Assembly: GCA_051010195.1 (NCBI GenBank)
Contig: JBPCVV010000156.1
Span: forward strand, 1 to 15,839
DNA length: 15,839 nt
Origin: Anderseniella sp051010195
Lineage (GTDB): Bacteria; Pseudomonadota; Alphaproteobacteria; Rhizobiales; Aestuariivirgaceae
Direction: 5' to 3'
Shown here: piece by piece, positions 7,461-14,705 of the stretch
How the letters are laid out: the number at the start of each line of letters is the position of its first letter
How positions within the stretch are numbered: the first letter of the stretch is position 1
The notes under the pieces: generated by a model
The model's database searches: none
What the model saw: only the letters and a program-made list of their open reading frames with translations
Told to the model about the DNA's origin: nothing
Translations under genes and position numbers: made by a program

Positions 7461-8051
7461 GTGAACGAAACCAGCAAGTCCAGCGACAACATCTCCACCA
7501 TCGTCTCGCAGCTTAACGGTCGCAGCATCGTGCTGATCGGGCTGATGGGTGCGGGCAAGACCACCATAGGCAGGCGCCTGGCCAAGAAGCTGAAGCTGCC
7601 GTTTGCCGATGCCGACACGGAAATCGAGAAGGCCGCCGGCAAAACCGTCCCGGAGATTTTCGAGGAGCACGGCGAGCAGTACTTCCGCGACGGCGAACGC
7701 CGAGTCATCGAACGCCTACTCAACGAGCAGGCCAGTGTGTTGGCAACCGGCGGTGGCGCCTACATGAATCAGGAAACCCGCAAGACAATTGCGGGCAAGG
7801 GAGTTTCCGTGTGGCTCAAGGCAGACTTTGAGCTTTTGATGAAGCGGGTCCGCAAACGGTCAAACCGGCCTTTGCTCAAGACCGATAATCCCGAAGCGGT
7901 CATGCGCAAACTGATCACCGAGCGCTATCCCGTCTACGCCAATTCCTCTGTCATGGTTGAAAGCAGGGACGTTCCCCACGACCAGATTGTTGCCGCGTGC
8001 ATCGAAACCCTGGCCGATCACCTGCACCAGGAAGAAACGGCGGGCGCATGA
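7461..8051 (+). CDS. aroK: Shikimate kinase
   Basis: Phosphorylates shikimate to shikimate-3-phosphate with ATP, step five of the shikimate pathway to aromatic amino acids; cytoplasmic. Numbering from GTG 7461 (196 residues, close to family size plus a short N-tail): Walker A GLMGAGKTT at 27-35, shikimate-binding Asp residues in FADADTE (49-54), Arg in YFRDGER (74-80), the GGGA glycines at 97-100, and the LID arginine in RSNRPLL (133-139). The start is uncertain: ATG 7371 is in frame and would give 226 residues, and the frame is open even from 7275, but the residues before NETSK look unlike known AroK and carry an inverted repeat in their DNA. No Shine-Dalgarno clearly favours either. Its stop TGA 8049-8051 overlaps the aroB ATG (ATGA), as expected for a coupled operon. 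Confidence 0.94.
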   Translation: MNETSKSSDNISTIVSQLNGRSIVLIGLMGAGKTTIGRRLAKKLKLPFADADTEIEKAAGKTVPEIFEEHGEQYFRDGERRVIERLLNEQASVLATGGGAYMNQETRKTIAGKGVSVWLKADFELLMKRVRKRSNRPLLKTDNPEAVMRKLITERYPVYANSSVMVESRDVPHDQIVAACIETLADHLHQEETAGA

Positions 8052-9193
8052 ACACGGACACAGCAACACCGGCCGACACGGCCCGGGCGGAGGTCAATGT
8101 TTCACTCGGGGCACGCAGTTACGATATCAAGATCTCCGACGGACTGCTGGCCCACGCCGGGCACACGGTTGCGCCTTTGCTGGCCCGCCCGGTCACCGCG
8201 ATTGTGACCGATGAAAACGTAGCGCATCACCATCTTGAGACACTGACCGGCAGTCTCGATGAAGCTGGTATCAAACATACGTCAATCATCCTGCCTGCCG
8301 GAGAGCAGACCAAGAGCTACGCTCAGCTGGCGCAGGTGTGCGAGGACATCCTGGCAGCCGGCATCGAGCGCAATGATCACATAATTGCCTTCGGAGGAGG
8401 CGTGATTGGCGACCTGGCGGGATTTGCAGCCGCCATAGTCCGCCGCGGTATCGGTTTCATCCAGATACCAACCTCACTGCTGGCGCAGGTCGACAGTTCC
8501 GTCGGTGGCAAGACCGGTATCAACTCCAGCCACGGCAAAAACCTTGTCGGCGCTTTTCATCAGCCTGCCGCCGTACTGGCGGATATCAATGTGCTGAACA
8601 CCCTGCCAGCCCGCGAACTGGCCGCCGGCTATGCGGAAGTCGCGAAGTACGGTCTGCTTGGCGATGCCGCCTTCTTCGGCTGGCTCGAAGACAATGCCAC
8701 GCGGATTCTCTCCGGCGATCCGCAAGCCCGCATTCACGCAATCCGTACATCCTGCCAGGCGAAGGCGGCCATCGTGGCGCGTGACGAACGCGAAAGCGGT
8801 GATCGTGCACTGCTCAATCTGGGCCATACGTTTGGCCACGCACTGGAGGCCGCCACAGGCTACTCCGACAAACTTTTGCATGGTGAAGGCGTCGCTATCG
8901 GCATGGCTCAGGCCTTCCGGTTTTCCGAGCAACTGGGCATCTGCCCGCGAGGCGCTGCAGCACGCATGGAAAGACATCTGAAGTCGGTTGGTTTGCCGAC
9001 CGACGTCTCCGCTATCCGGTCCCACCTTCCCGACGCAGCCGAGCTGGTGGAGATCATGCGCCGGGACAAGAAAGCCGAGGCAGGTCGCATTAACTTTATT
9101 CTGGTAAAAGATGTCGGCAATGCCTACATCGACAGAACCATAGAAGAGGACGGCCTGGTCAAATTTCTTGAGGCCGAGTTAAAACTGAAATGA
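8048..9193 (+). CDS. aroB: 3-dehydroquinate synthase
   Basis: Converts DAHP to 3-dehydroquinate, step two of the shikimate pathway, using NAD+ and a divalent metal (zinc or cobalt). The 381-residue protein begins at ATG 8048 inside the aroK stop. Visible motifs: GGGVIGDLAG at 116-125 (NAD binding), PTSLLAQVDSSVGGKTGIN at 141-159 (substrate lysine and serines), GYAEVAKYG around Glu197, NLGHTFGHALE with His260 and His264, and LHGEGVAIGM with His278; Glu197, His260 and His278 fit the three metal ligands known from fungal and bacterial enzymes. An upstream in-frame start at 7997 lies inside aroK and is not needed. Its stop overlaps the corC start by four bases. Confidence 0.96.
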   Translation: MNTDTATPADTARAEVNVSLGARSYDIKISDGLLAHAGHTVAPLLARPVTAIVTDENVAHHHLETLTGSLDEAGIKHTSIILPAGEQTKSYAQLAQVCEDILAAGIERNDHIIAFGGGVIGDLAGFAAAIVRRGIGFIQIPTSLLAQVDSSVGGKTGINSSHGKNLVGAFHQPAAVLADINVLNTLPARELAAGYAEVAKYGLLGDAAFFGWLEDNATRILSGDPQARIHAIRTSCQAKAAIVARDERESGDRALLNLGHTFGHALEAATGYSDKLLHGEGVAIGMAQAFRFSEQLGICPRGAAARMERHLKSVGLPTDVSAIRSHLPDAAELVEIMRRDKKAEAGRINFILVKDVGNAYIDRTIEEDGLVKFLEAELKLK

Positions 9194-10464
9194 CGCTCGC
9201 ACTCGGCATCATGGCCGGCGCAGCCTTCGGGTTGATACTTCTGTCTGCCTTTTTTTCCGGATCCGAAACTGCACTGACAACATCTTCACGCCCCAGGCTC
9301 CACGAACTGGAAAAGCGCGGCGAGAGGCGTGCGCGCACAGTCCTTGACTTGAAAGAACAGCCGGAACGCCTGATCGGCGGCATTCTGCTCGGCAATAATC
9401 TGGTCAACATCCTGGCCTCTGCGCTGGCCACTTCGGTTTTCCTGCAGCTGTTCGGCGAAAGCGGCGTCATCTGGGCGACTCTGGTCATGACAGCACTCGT
9501 GCTGGTGTTCGGCGAAGTGCTGCCGAAAACCTATGCCATTGTATACCCCGAGCGGTTTTCGCTCGCCGTCAGCGGTCTTATCTCGCTGTTTGTGAAAGTG
9601 TTTGCACCCGTGGTGATGGGTGTCGAGGTCATCGTCAAGAACGTGCTGTCGCTGGCCGGCGTAGACCTGGCCAACGCCGGCAACATCCTGTCGCCGCAGG
9701 AAGAGATCCGCGGCGCCATCGACCTGCATCACAAGGAAGGTGCCGTGGTGAAGAACGACCGCGACATGCTCGGCGGCGTACTCGACCTTTCCGAACTGGA
9801 ACTGTCCGACCTTATGGTTCACCGGACAAAGATGTTCTCCATCGATGTCGACACGCCAAACGACGAAATCATTGCCGATCTGCTCAAATCAGGATTCTCC
9901 CGAGCCCCCGTGTGGCAGGACAATCCGGACAATATCATCGGCATACTGCATGCCAAGGACGTGCTGTCGGCCCTGCAGTCCCGCAAGGGCGATGCGTCAA
10001 AGCTCAACATCAAGGCCATCTGCTCGAATGCCTGGTTTGTGCCGGATACCACAACGGTCAACGACCAGCTGTCGGCGTTCCTGAGGCGCAAATCGCACTT
10101 TGCCCTGGTCGTGGACGAATATGGCGAGGTCATGGGCCTTGTCACACTGGAGGACATTCTGGAAGAAATCGTCGGCGATATCGCCGATGAGCATGATGTG
10201 ATCAGCGCTGACATCTCCCGCGAGGCGTCCGGATCCATGGTGGTCAACGGATCCCTGCAGATCCGCGACCTGAACCGCACCAACGACTGGGAATTGCCGG
10301 ATGATGAAGCCAACACCATTGCGGGTCTGGTCATCCACGAAGCCCAGATGATTCCCGAAAAGGGCCAGGCCTTCACGTTTCACGGGTTTCGGTTCGAGGT
10401 TGCCGGCAAGAAGCGCAACCAGATTACCCGCCTGCGCATCACGCCCCTGAAGAAAACCGCCTAG
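9190..10464 (+). CDS. CNNM/CBS-domain membrane protein, CorC/HlyC family
   Basis: A 424-residue inner-membrane protein. Residues 1-195 are the CNNM (DUF21) transmembrane domain with FFSGSETALT (21-30), LLGNNLVNI (66-74) and VFGEVLPKT (106-114). A pair of CBS domains follows, about 205-335, containing GILHAKDVL and VVDEYGEVMGLVTLEDILEEIVGDI. A CorC_HlyC small domain covers about 345-424 (GFRFEVAGKKRNQITRLRI). Such proteins are linked to Mg2+ (and Co2+) export or resistance; older 'hemolysin' labels are not supported. It is the third gene of the aroK-aroB unit: its ATG 9190-9192 overlaps the aroB TGA. Why a magnesium-type transporter is coupled to shikimate genes is unknown, though I recall the order from related genomes. 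Its TAG stop lies inside a CTAGAGC repeat motif. Confidence 0.9.
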   Translation: MTLALGIMAGAAFGLILLSAFFSGSETALTTSSRPRLHELEKRGERRARTVLDLKEQPERLIGGILLGNNLVNILASALATSVFLQLFGESGVIWATLVMTALVLVFGEVLPKTYAIVYPERFSLAVSGLISLFVKVFAPVVMGVEVIVKNVLSLAGVDLANAGNILSPQEEIRGAIDLHHKEGAVVKNDRDMLGGVLDLSELELSDLMVHRTKMFSIDVDTPNDEIIADLLKSGFSRAPVWQDNPDNIIGILHAKDVLSALQSRKGDASKLNIKAICSNAWFVPDTTTVNDQLSAFLRRKSHFALVVDEYGEVMGLVTLEDILEEIVGDIADEHDVISADISREASGSMVVNGSLQIRDLNRTNDWELPDDEANTIAGLVIHEAQMIPEKGQAFTFHGFRFEVAGKKRNQITRLRITPLKKTA

Positions 10465-10575
10465 AGCAGCATGGGTTCACTTGAACCTGTAAAGTTGCTT
10501 TAGCACTTTGAAAGCGATCAGTTTTACGATTTTTGATTGATTCAATCAAAATTCATACTGATCTAGAGCGGGATG
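10461..10575. repeat. Corc-bolA intergenic palindromes flanked by CTAGAGCNNNATG
   Basis: Between the convergent corC and bolA genes, CTAGAGCAGCATG (10461-10473) and CTAGAGCGGGATG (10563-10575) are direct copies matching at 11 of 13 positions. Between them are two palindromes: GGTTCA-CT-TGAACC at 10474-10487, inside a weaker outer stem AGAGCAGC (10463-10470) / GTTGCTTT (10494-10501), and a perfect 21-base palindrome TTTTGATTGA-T-TCAATCAAAA at 10531-10551. The whole resembles dispersed intergenic repeats of rhizobial genomes, an impression from memory. It could also serve as a two-way terminator, although no GC stem with a T run is present. Confidence 0.6.
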
Positions 10576-10583
10576 ACGCAGGA

Positions 10584-10859
10584 CTACGCTGGTGGCGGGC
10601 TGGCGGAAATCGCCAGGGCATGAACCGGGCCGTTCAACTCCTCGGCCAGCACTTCGTTGACCATGCGATGGCGCTGGATGAGCGACTTGCCAACAAATGC
10701 CTCGGCCTGGATCTTGACCCTGAAATGTGTCTCGCCTTCCGGCCGGGCACCGGCGTGACCGGCGTGAAGGTGTGATTCGTCGATCACCTCGAGCGCCTGC
10801 GGCACCAGCGCTTTTGACAGTTTTTCGGTTATCTTTTGTCCGACCTGGCCGAGCTCCAT
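10584..10859 (-). CDS. bolA: BolA family protein
   Basis: A 91-residue BolA-type protein. In bacteria and mitochondria these proteins pair with monothiol glutaredoxins and handle 2Fe-2S clusters or iron signalling; E. coli BolA also affects cell shape and biofilm. Visible: an N-terminal helix (QKITEKLSKAL), ESHLHAGHAG at 28-37 with several His, ETHFRVKI at 43-50, the helix RHRMVNEVLAEEL at 63-75 and the invariant His80 in VHALAI. This alpha-beta layout fits the stress-type BolA with a His-rich loop. Start ATG 10859 is preceded by AAGGAAA at a distance of about 8-9 bases; the frame is open further upstream to 10997, but those residues are not BolA-like. It diverges from the J-domain gene, with 167 bases between the starts. 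Confidence 0.92.
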   Translation of the reverse strand: MELGQVGQKITEKLSKALVPQALEVIDESHLHAGHAGARPEGETHFRVKIQAEAFVGKSLIQRHRMVNEVLAEELNGPVHALAISASPPPA

Positions 10860-10966
10860 GAGAAATATTTCCTTTTCCCTGCACAAAATACGATGTGCGG
10901 GTCCACATTGATGACTTCTTCGCAATTTATGGGCTATGTGAATTCCAAATGTCCACAATATTGGTG

Positions 10967-10972
10967 TATACT
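10967..10972 (+). promoter_or_regulatory. Possible -10 box (TATACT) for the J-domain gene
   Basis: TATACT at 10967-10972 matches the sigma-70 type -10 consensus in five of six bases and would place a start of transcription about 48 bases before the ATG at 11027. The -35 region at the right spacing (TTCCAA around 10943-10948) is poor. It lies in the 167-base gap between divergent bolA and the J-domain gene; that gap also contains GCACA (10881-10885) / TGTGC (10894-10898), a short inverted repeat nearer bolA. Confidence 0.3.
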
Positions 10973-11026
10973 GCTGCGCTGCGATGGCAGCCATCATTCC
11001 CTACGCTCGACAAAATCAGGCGACAG

Positions 11027-11662
11027 ATGAAACTGAATTCGAAATATTTCGACGGCATCCGCATCAAAAAAGGCGGCAAGGCGGAGCCTGAGACATTCAC
11101 CTGCGAATGGCCGGACTGCGAAGCTGTGGGCAATCACCGGGCGCCCAAGGGCCGCAATGCAGAAGGTGAATACTTCCGCTTCTGCGTCAACCATGTGAAA
11201 GCCTATAACAAGTCCTACAATTATTTCGACGGCATGGCTGACAGTGATATCGGCGCCTGGATAAAGGCATCGCAGACCGGCCATCGCCCGACATGGAAAC
11301 TCGGCGACAGTTCATGGGCTGAAAACAAGCGGTCGCGCGCCACGAAAGGCGGTTCGCGGAAATCGGCCCGCGGCGGTTCTCGCCATGACAGCGACGTCAA
11401 TGATCCGCACTCGATTTTCGAAGAAGCCGTCGGCACCGAACGGGCCACTACCTCACGGCGCCGGGTCGGCAATGCCGAACGCAAGGCGCTTGATACGCTG
11501 GGGCTTGATCCCGGGGTGACCGCAGATGAAATCAAGGCCAAGTACAAGTTGCTGGTCAAACGCTTTCACCCGGACGCAAACGGCGGCAGCCGCGAGACCG
11601 AAGACCGGCTTCGCGATATCATCACTGCCTACAATTATCTGCGCGATGCCGGCGTGTGCTGA
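11027..11662 (+). CDS. Small J-domain protein with N-terminal Cys/His cluster
   Basis: A 211-residue protein with its J domain at the C-terminus (about 153-207). The HPD motif is at 181-183 in VKRFHPDANGG, followed by a helix ending AYNYLRDAG. J domains stimulate the ATPase of DnaK-type Hsp70, so this is probably a specialised co-chaperone. The N-terminal half (1-90) has Cys26, Cys31, His37, Cys53 and His56, spaced as a possible metal site, and repeated Tyr-Phe-Asp-Gly segments (7-10 and 66-69). A basic, Gly/Ser/Arg-rich linker (about 100-150) joins the two. It lacks the Gly/Phe and zinc-finger regions of DnaJ itself. Start ATG 11027 has AGG six bases upstream; earlier in-frame codons to 10895 fall in the bolA promoter gap. 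Similar proteins sit beside cobS in rhizobia as I recall; the client is unknown. Confidence 0.88.
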   Translation: MKLNSKYFDGIRIKKGGKAEPETFTCEWPDCEAVGNHRAPKGRNAEGEYFRFCVNHVKAYNKSYNYFDGMADSDIGAWIKASQTGHRPTWKLGDSSWAENKRSRATKGGSRKSARGGSRHDSDVNDPHSIFEEAVGTERATTSRRRVGNAERKALDTLGLDPGVTADEIKAKYKLLVKRFHPDANGGSRETEDRLRDIITAYNYLRDAGVC

Positions 11663-11734
11663 ATTGCAGCAAAAGTGCCCCTTGCTAGGGTTGTGCTACT
11701 CAGACTAAAACCTCTTTGTATATGACCCTTGAGC

Positions 11735-11775
11735 CCCGGTTTTCCATATGCGAAGACCGGGTATTGATTTCCCGG
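11735..11775 (+). promoter_or_regulatory. Two competing hairpins in the cobS leader
   Basis: CCCGGTTTTC (11735-11744) can pair with GAAGACCGGG (11752-11761) as a ten-pair stem with one G-U pair and a seven-base loop. The same CCGGG (11757-11761) can instead pair with CCCGG at 11771-11775, which runs into GGAG (11774-11777), the likely Shine-Dalgarno of cobS. The two folds exclude each other and only the second hides the ribosome site. No cobalamin riboswitch box is present and the 126-base gap is too short for a full one. Confidence 0.35.
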
Positions 11776-11788
11776 AGACCGCTTTCCA

Positions 11789-12778
11789 ATGAACGCAAAT
11801 ACAAAGATCGACGCACCAGGCATGCCTGACACCACCATTGCGGTGCGCAAGGTCTTCGACATAGATACGGATCTTAATGCTCCGGCATATTCCGAGGCCA
11901 ATGAATATGTCCCGGAAATTGACCAGGATTACCTGTTCAATCCGGAAACCACGCTGGCCATTCTGGCCGGATTTGCGCACAATCGCCGGGTCATGGTGTC
12001 GGGCTTTCACGGGACCGGCAAGTCAACCCACATCGAACAGGTTGCCGCCCGGCTCAACTGGCCGCTGGTGCGCATCAACCTCGACAGTCATATTTCGCGT
12101 ATCGACCTGGTCGGCAAGGATGCCATCGTCATCAAGGACGGCAAGCAGGTCACCGAATTTCGCGAGGGCATTCTGCCGTGGGCCTACCAGAACAATGTCG
12201 CGCTGGTGTTTGACGAATACGATGCCGGGCGCCCCGACGTCATGTTCGTGATCCAGCGCGTGCTGGAAAGCTCCGGCCGGCTGACCTTGCTTGACCAGGC
12301 GCGCGTGCTGAAACCGCACCCGGCATTCCGGCTGTTTGCCACCGCCAATACCGTCGGTCTCGGTGACACGACCGGTCTCTATCACGGCACTCAGCAGATC
12401 AACCAGGCCCAGATGGACCGTTGGTCGATCATCGTGCAGTTGAACTATCTCAGCCATGAGCAGGAATGCGGTATTGTCCTGTCCAAGAACAAGCAGTTCG
12501 ACGATGGCGCCGGCAAGAAGGTGGTCTCGAACATGGTGCGCCTGGCGGACCTCACCCGGAACGCCTTCATGGTGGGCGATCTGTCAACTGTAATGAGCCC
12601 GCGGACGGTTATCACCTGGGCTGAAAACGCCACCATATTCGACGATGTCGGCATGGCTTTCCGGATGACATTCCTGAACAAGTGCGACGAGTTGGAGCGT
12701 GCCCTGGTGGCCGAGTTCTACCAGCGCTGCTTCGGCGAAGAGTTACCGGAATCGTCCGCCGCGCTTGCCATTGCCTGA
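11789..12778 (+). CDS. cobS: Cobaltochelatase subunit CobS (AAA+ ATPase)
   Basis: With CobT it forms the AAA+ motor that acts with CobN to insert Co2+ into hydrogenobyrinic acid a,c-diamide in the aerobic vitamin B12 pathway; it is the counterpart of BchI/ChlI in magnesium chelatase. The 329-residue protein has Walker A GFHGTGKST at 72-80, Walker B LVFDEYDAG at 139-147, a sensor-1 segment FATANT at 183-188, and MSPRTVITWAEN further on, which carries a likely arginine finger. The N-tail (1-45) contains the PDTTIAVRKVFDID block usual for CobS. GGAG at 11774-11777 is a plausible Shine-Dalgarno. cobT starts 23 bases after its stop, so the pair should be co-transcribed. cobN and other cob genes are not in the window, in line with their separate placement in many rhizobia. 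Confidence 0.95.
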   Translation: MNANTKIDAPGMPDTTIAVRKVFDIDTDLNAPAYSEANEYVPEIDQDYLFNPETTLAILAGFAHNRRVMVSGFHGTGKSTHIEQVAARLNWPLVRINLDSHISRIDLVGKDAIVIKDGKQVTEFREGILPWAYQNNVALVFDEYDAGRPDVMFVIQRVLESSGRLTLLDQARVLKPHPAFRLFATANTVGLGDTTGLYHGTQQINQAQMDRWSIIVQLNYLSHEQECGIVLSKNKQFDDGAGKKVVSNMVRLADLTRNAFMVGDLSTVMSPRTVITWAENATIFDDVGMAFRMTFLNKCDELERALVAEFYQRCFGEELPESSAALAIA

Positions 12779-12801
12779 TCTTCGAGGACAACTAGAGCGC
12801 T

Positions 12802-14685
12802 ATGGCGAATGATCGTGAAGCACCGGCAGAGAACTTCAAGCGCGCCCTGACGCTCGCCATGAAGACGATTGCCCAGGAGCCGGAGCTGACCTGCTCGTTT
12901 GGTGCCGAACACCCTGGCATCACTGACAAGCGCGCCCGGTTGCCGCAGGTCACCAGGGATGCAACCGCCGCGAGCCTTGCGGTGACCCGCGGCCTGTCGG
13001 ATGCCATGGCCATGCGGCTTGCCAATCATTCAACCAGTGTGCATGCGCGCTACCTGCCCCAGGGCCAGCAGGCGCGCACGGTCTACGAGGCAATCGAGCA
13101 GGCCCGTGTCGAGGCCCTCGGTGCGCGCGCCATGCCCGGCATGGCGGAAAATCTGACCGCCATGACGGACCAGCGTTTTGACGAAAAGGTCACAGGCCCC
13201 CTGCACAAACGCGAGGACGCGCCGCTGGAAGACGCACTTGCCCTGATGGTGCGCGAGCGCCTGACCGGTGAGGCGCCGCCCGACTCCGCAAAAAAGCTCG
13301 TTGACCTGTGGCGTCCTTGGATTGAGGAAAAGGCCAGTGAGAAACTGGACGGTCTGGATGACTGCATCCATGACCAGATCGCTTTCTCTCGCCTGTCCCG
13401 CGACCTGCTGGCACGGCTGGAAATGTCTGACGAACTCGGGGATGACCCGGACGATGCCGATGACAATGACGACGATACCGACGACGATGCCGAGGGCGAG
13501 CAGGAACAGACGGAAACCGGCCAGGAAGATGCCGAAACGTCCGCCTCCGAAGACATGGAGCAAGGTGAAGCCGACCAGGACGAAACCATGGAAGACGCCA
13601 TGGAGATGGACGGCTCCGAAGACATGGACGACATGCAGGGCGAAGAAGAGCCCGATGGCGACCAGCCGTGGCGCCCGGAACTGCCGTTCGCGTCCATGTC
13701 CAACGACAAGTTCTACCAGGTCTACACCAATCAGTTTGATGAGACCGTAGAGGCGGACGAGTTGTGCGATCCGGAGGAACTGGCCCGGCTGCGCAATTAT
13801 CTCGACAAGCAGTTGGCCAGCCTGCAGGGCGTGGTCGCCAGGCTGGCAAACCGCATGCAGCGCCGCTTGATGGCCCAACAGAACCGCTCCTGGGACTTCG
13901 ACCTTGAAGAGGGCATTCTCGACGCCGCCAGGCTGTACCGCGTGGTCATCGACCCAATGAGTGCACTGTCGTTCAAAGTCGAACAGGACACCCAGTTCCG
14001 AGATACGGTTGTAACGCTTTTGCTGGACAATTCCGGTTCCATGCGCGGCAGGCCCATCACGGTTGCCGCCACCTGTGCGGACATTCTGGCGCGCACCCTG
14101 GAGCGGTGTGGGGTCAAGGTTGAAATCCTCGGGTTTACAACCCGCGCCTGGAAGGGCGGACAGGCTCGTGAAAAATGGCTGGCAGACGGCAAACCCGCCA
14201 TGCCGGGCAGGCTCAATGATTTGCGCCACATCATCTACAAGTCTGCCGATCAGCCGTGGCGCCGCGCACGGCGCAATCTCGGTCTGATGATGCGCGAGGG
14301 ACTGTTGAAGGAAAATATCGACGGTGAAGCGCTGATCTGGGCGCACAACAGGTTGCTGGGCCGCTCTGAGCAGCGCCGCATCATGATGGTGATCTCCGAC
14401 GGCGCGCCGGTCGATGATTCAACCCTGTCCGTCAACTCCGGCAACTACCTGGAAAAACACCTGCGCCAGGTGATCACCGACATTGAAAACCGTTCACCGG
14501 TCGAACTGATTGCCATCGGTATCGGCCATGACGTGACACGCTATTACCAGCGCGCCGTGACAATCGTCGATGCCGAGGAACTCGGCGGCGCCATGACCGA
14601 AAAGCTTGCCGAACTGTTTGAGGAGCGTACCGCAGCGCCGCCGCCGGCCAGCGGAAACGGCAACAGGATGCGCAAGGCCAGCTGA
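12802..14685 (+). CDS. cobT: Cobaltochelatase subunit CobT
   Basis: The partner of CobS in the aerobic cobaltochelatase, analogous to BchD/ChlD. The 627-residue protein has an N-terminal helical region (1-205), a strongly acidic stretch (about 209-287, mainly Asp, Glu, Met and Gln) typical of the CobT/BchD hinge, and a C-terminal von Willebrand A domain (about 400-605). The MIDAS metal site is visible as LLLDNSGSMRG with Asp409, Ser411 and Ser413, Thr in FTTRAW near 446 and Asp533 in ISDGAPVDD. All are intact, so the integrin-I-like contact with CobS/CobN should work. The ATG at 12802 forms part of a CTAGAGCGCTATG sequence, and GAGG at 12784-12787 could serve as a ribosome site, about 14 bases away. 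The long minus-strand open frames here reflect codon bias opposite the acidic region. Confidence 0.95.
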   Translation: MANDREAPAENFKRALTLAMKTIAQEPELTCSFGAEHPGITDKRARLPQVTRDATAASLAVTRGLSDAMAMRLANHSTSVHARYLPQGQQARTVYEAIEQARVEALGARAMPGMAENLTAMTDQRFDEKVTGPLHKREDAPLEDALALMVRERLTGEAPPDSAKKLVDLWRPWIEEKASEKLDGLDDCIHDQIAFSRLSRDLLARLEMSDELGDDPDDADDNDDDTDDDAEGEQEQTETGQEDAETSASEDMEQGEADQDETMEDAMEMDGSEDMDDMQGEEEPDGDQPWRPELPFASMSNDKFYQVYTNQFDETVEADELCDPEELARLRNYLDKQLASLQGVVARLANRMQRRLMAQQNRSWDFDLEEGILDAARLYRVVIDPMSALSFKVEQDTQFRDTVVTLLLDNSGSMRGRPITVAATCADILARTLERCGVKVEILGFTTRAWKGGQAREKWLADGKPAMPGRLNDLRHIIYKSADQPWRRARRNLGLMMREGLLKENIDGEALIWAHNRLLGRSEQRRIMMVISDGAPVDDSTLSVNSGNYLEKHLRQVITDIENRSPVELIAIGIGHDVTRYYQRAVTIVDAEELGGAMTEKLAELFEERTAAPPPASGNGNRMRKAS

Positions 14686-14705
14686 ACCGTGTGAAAGAGC
14701 ACACC

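Noticed and set aside
9190..10464. Calling the CNNM/CBS protein a hemolysin.
   Set aside because: The 'hemolysin' label is historical; the domains support a Mg2+/Co2+-related membrane protein.
10895..11026. N-terminal extension of the J-domain protein.
   Set aside because: It overlaps the bolA promoter region, contains a likely -10 box, and the encoded residues are not like the conserved MKLNSKYFDG start.
11663..11788. Cobalamin riboswitch upstream of cobS.
   Set aside because: The gap is only 126 bases and I see no B12-box-like conserved core; only local hairpins are present.
13030..14346. A 438-codon open frame on the minus strand opposite cobT, with two more long minus-strand frames (13083-13709, 13190-13849).
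   Set aside because: They lie fully inside cobT, whose domains are intact. Their composition (runs of Ser, Val/Ile or Arg/Pro) mirrors the acidic Asp/Glu codons on the other strand, and they show no recognisable domain.
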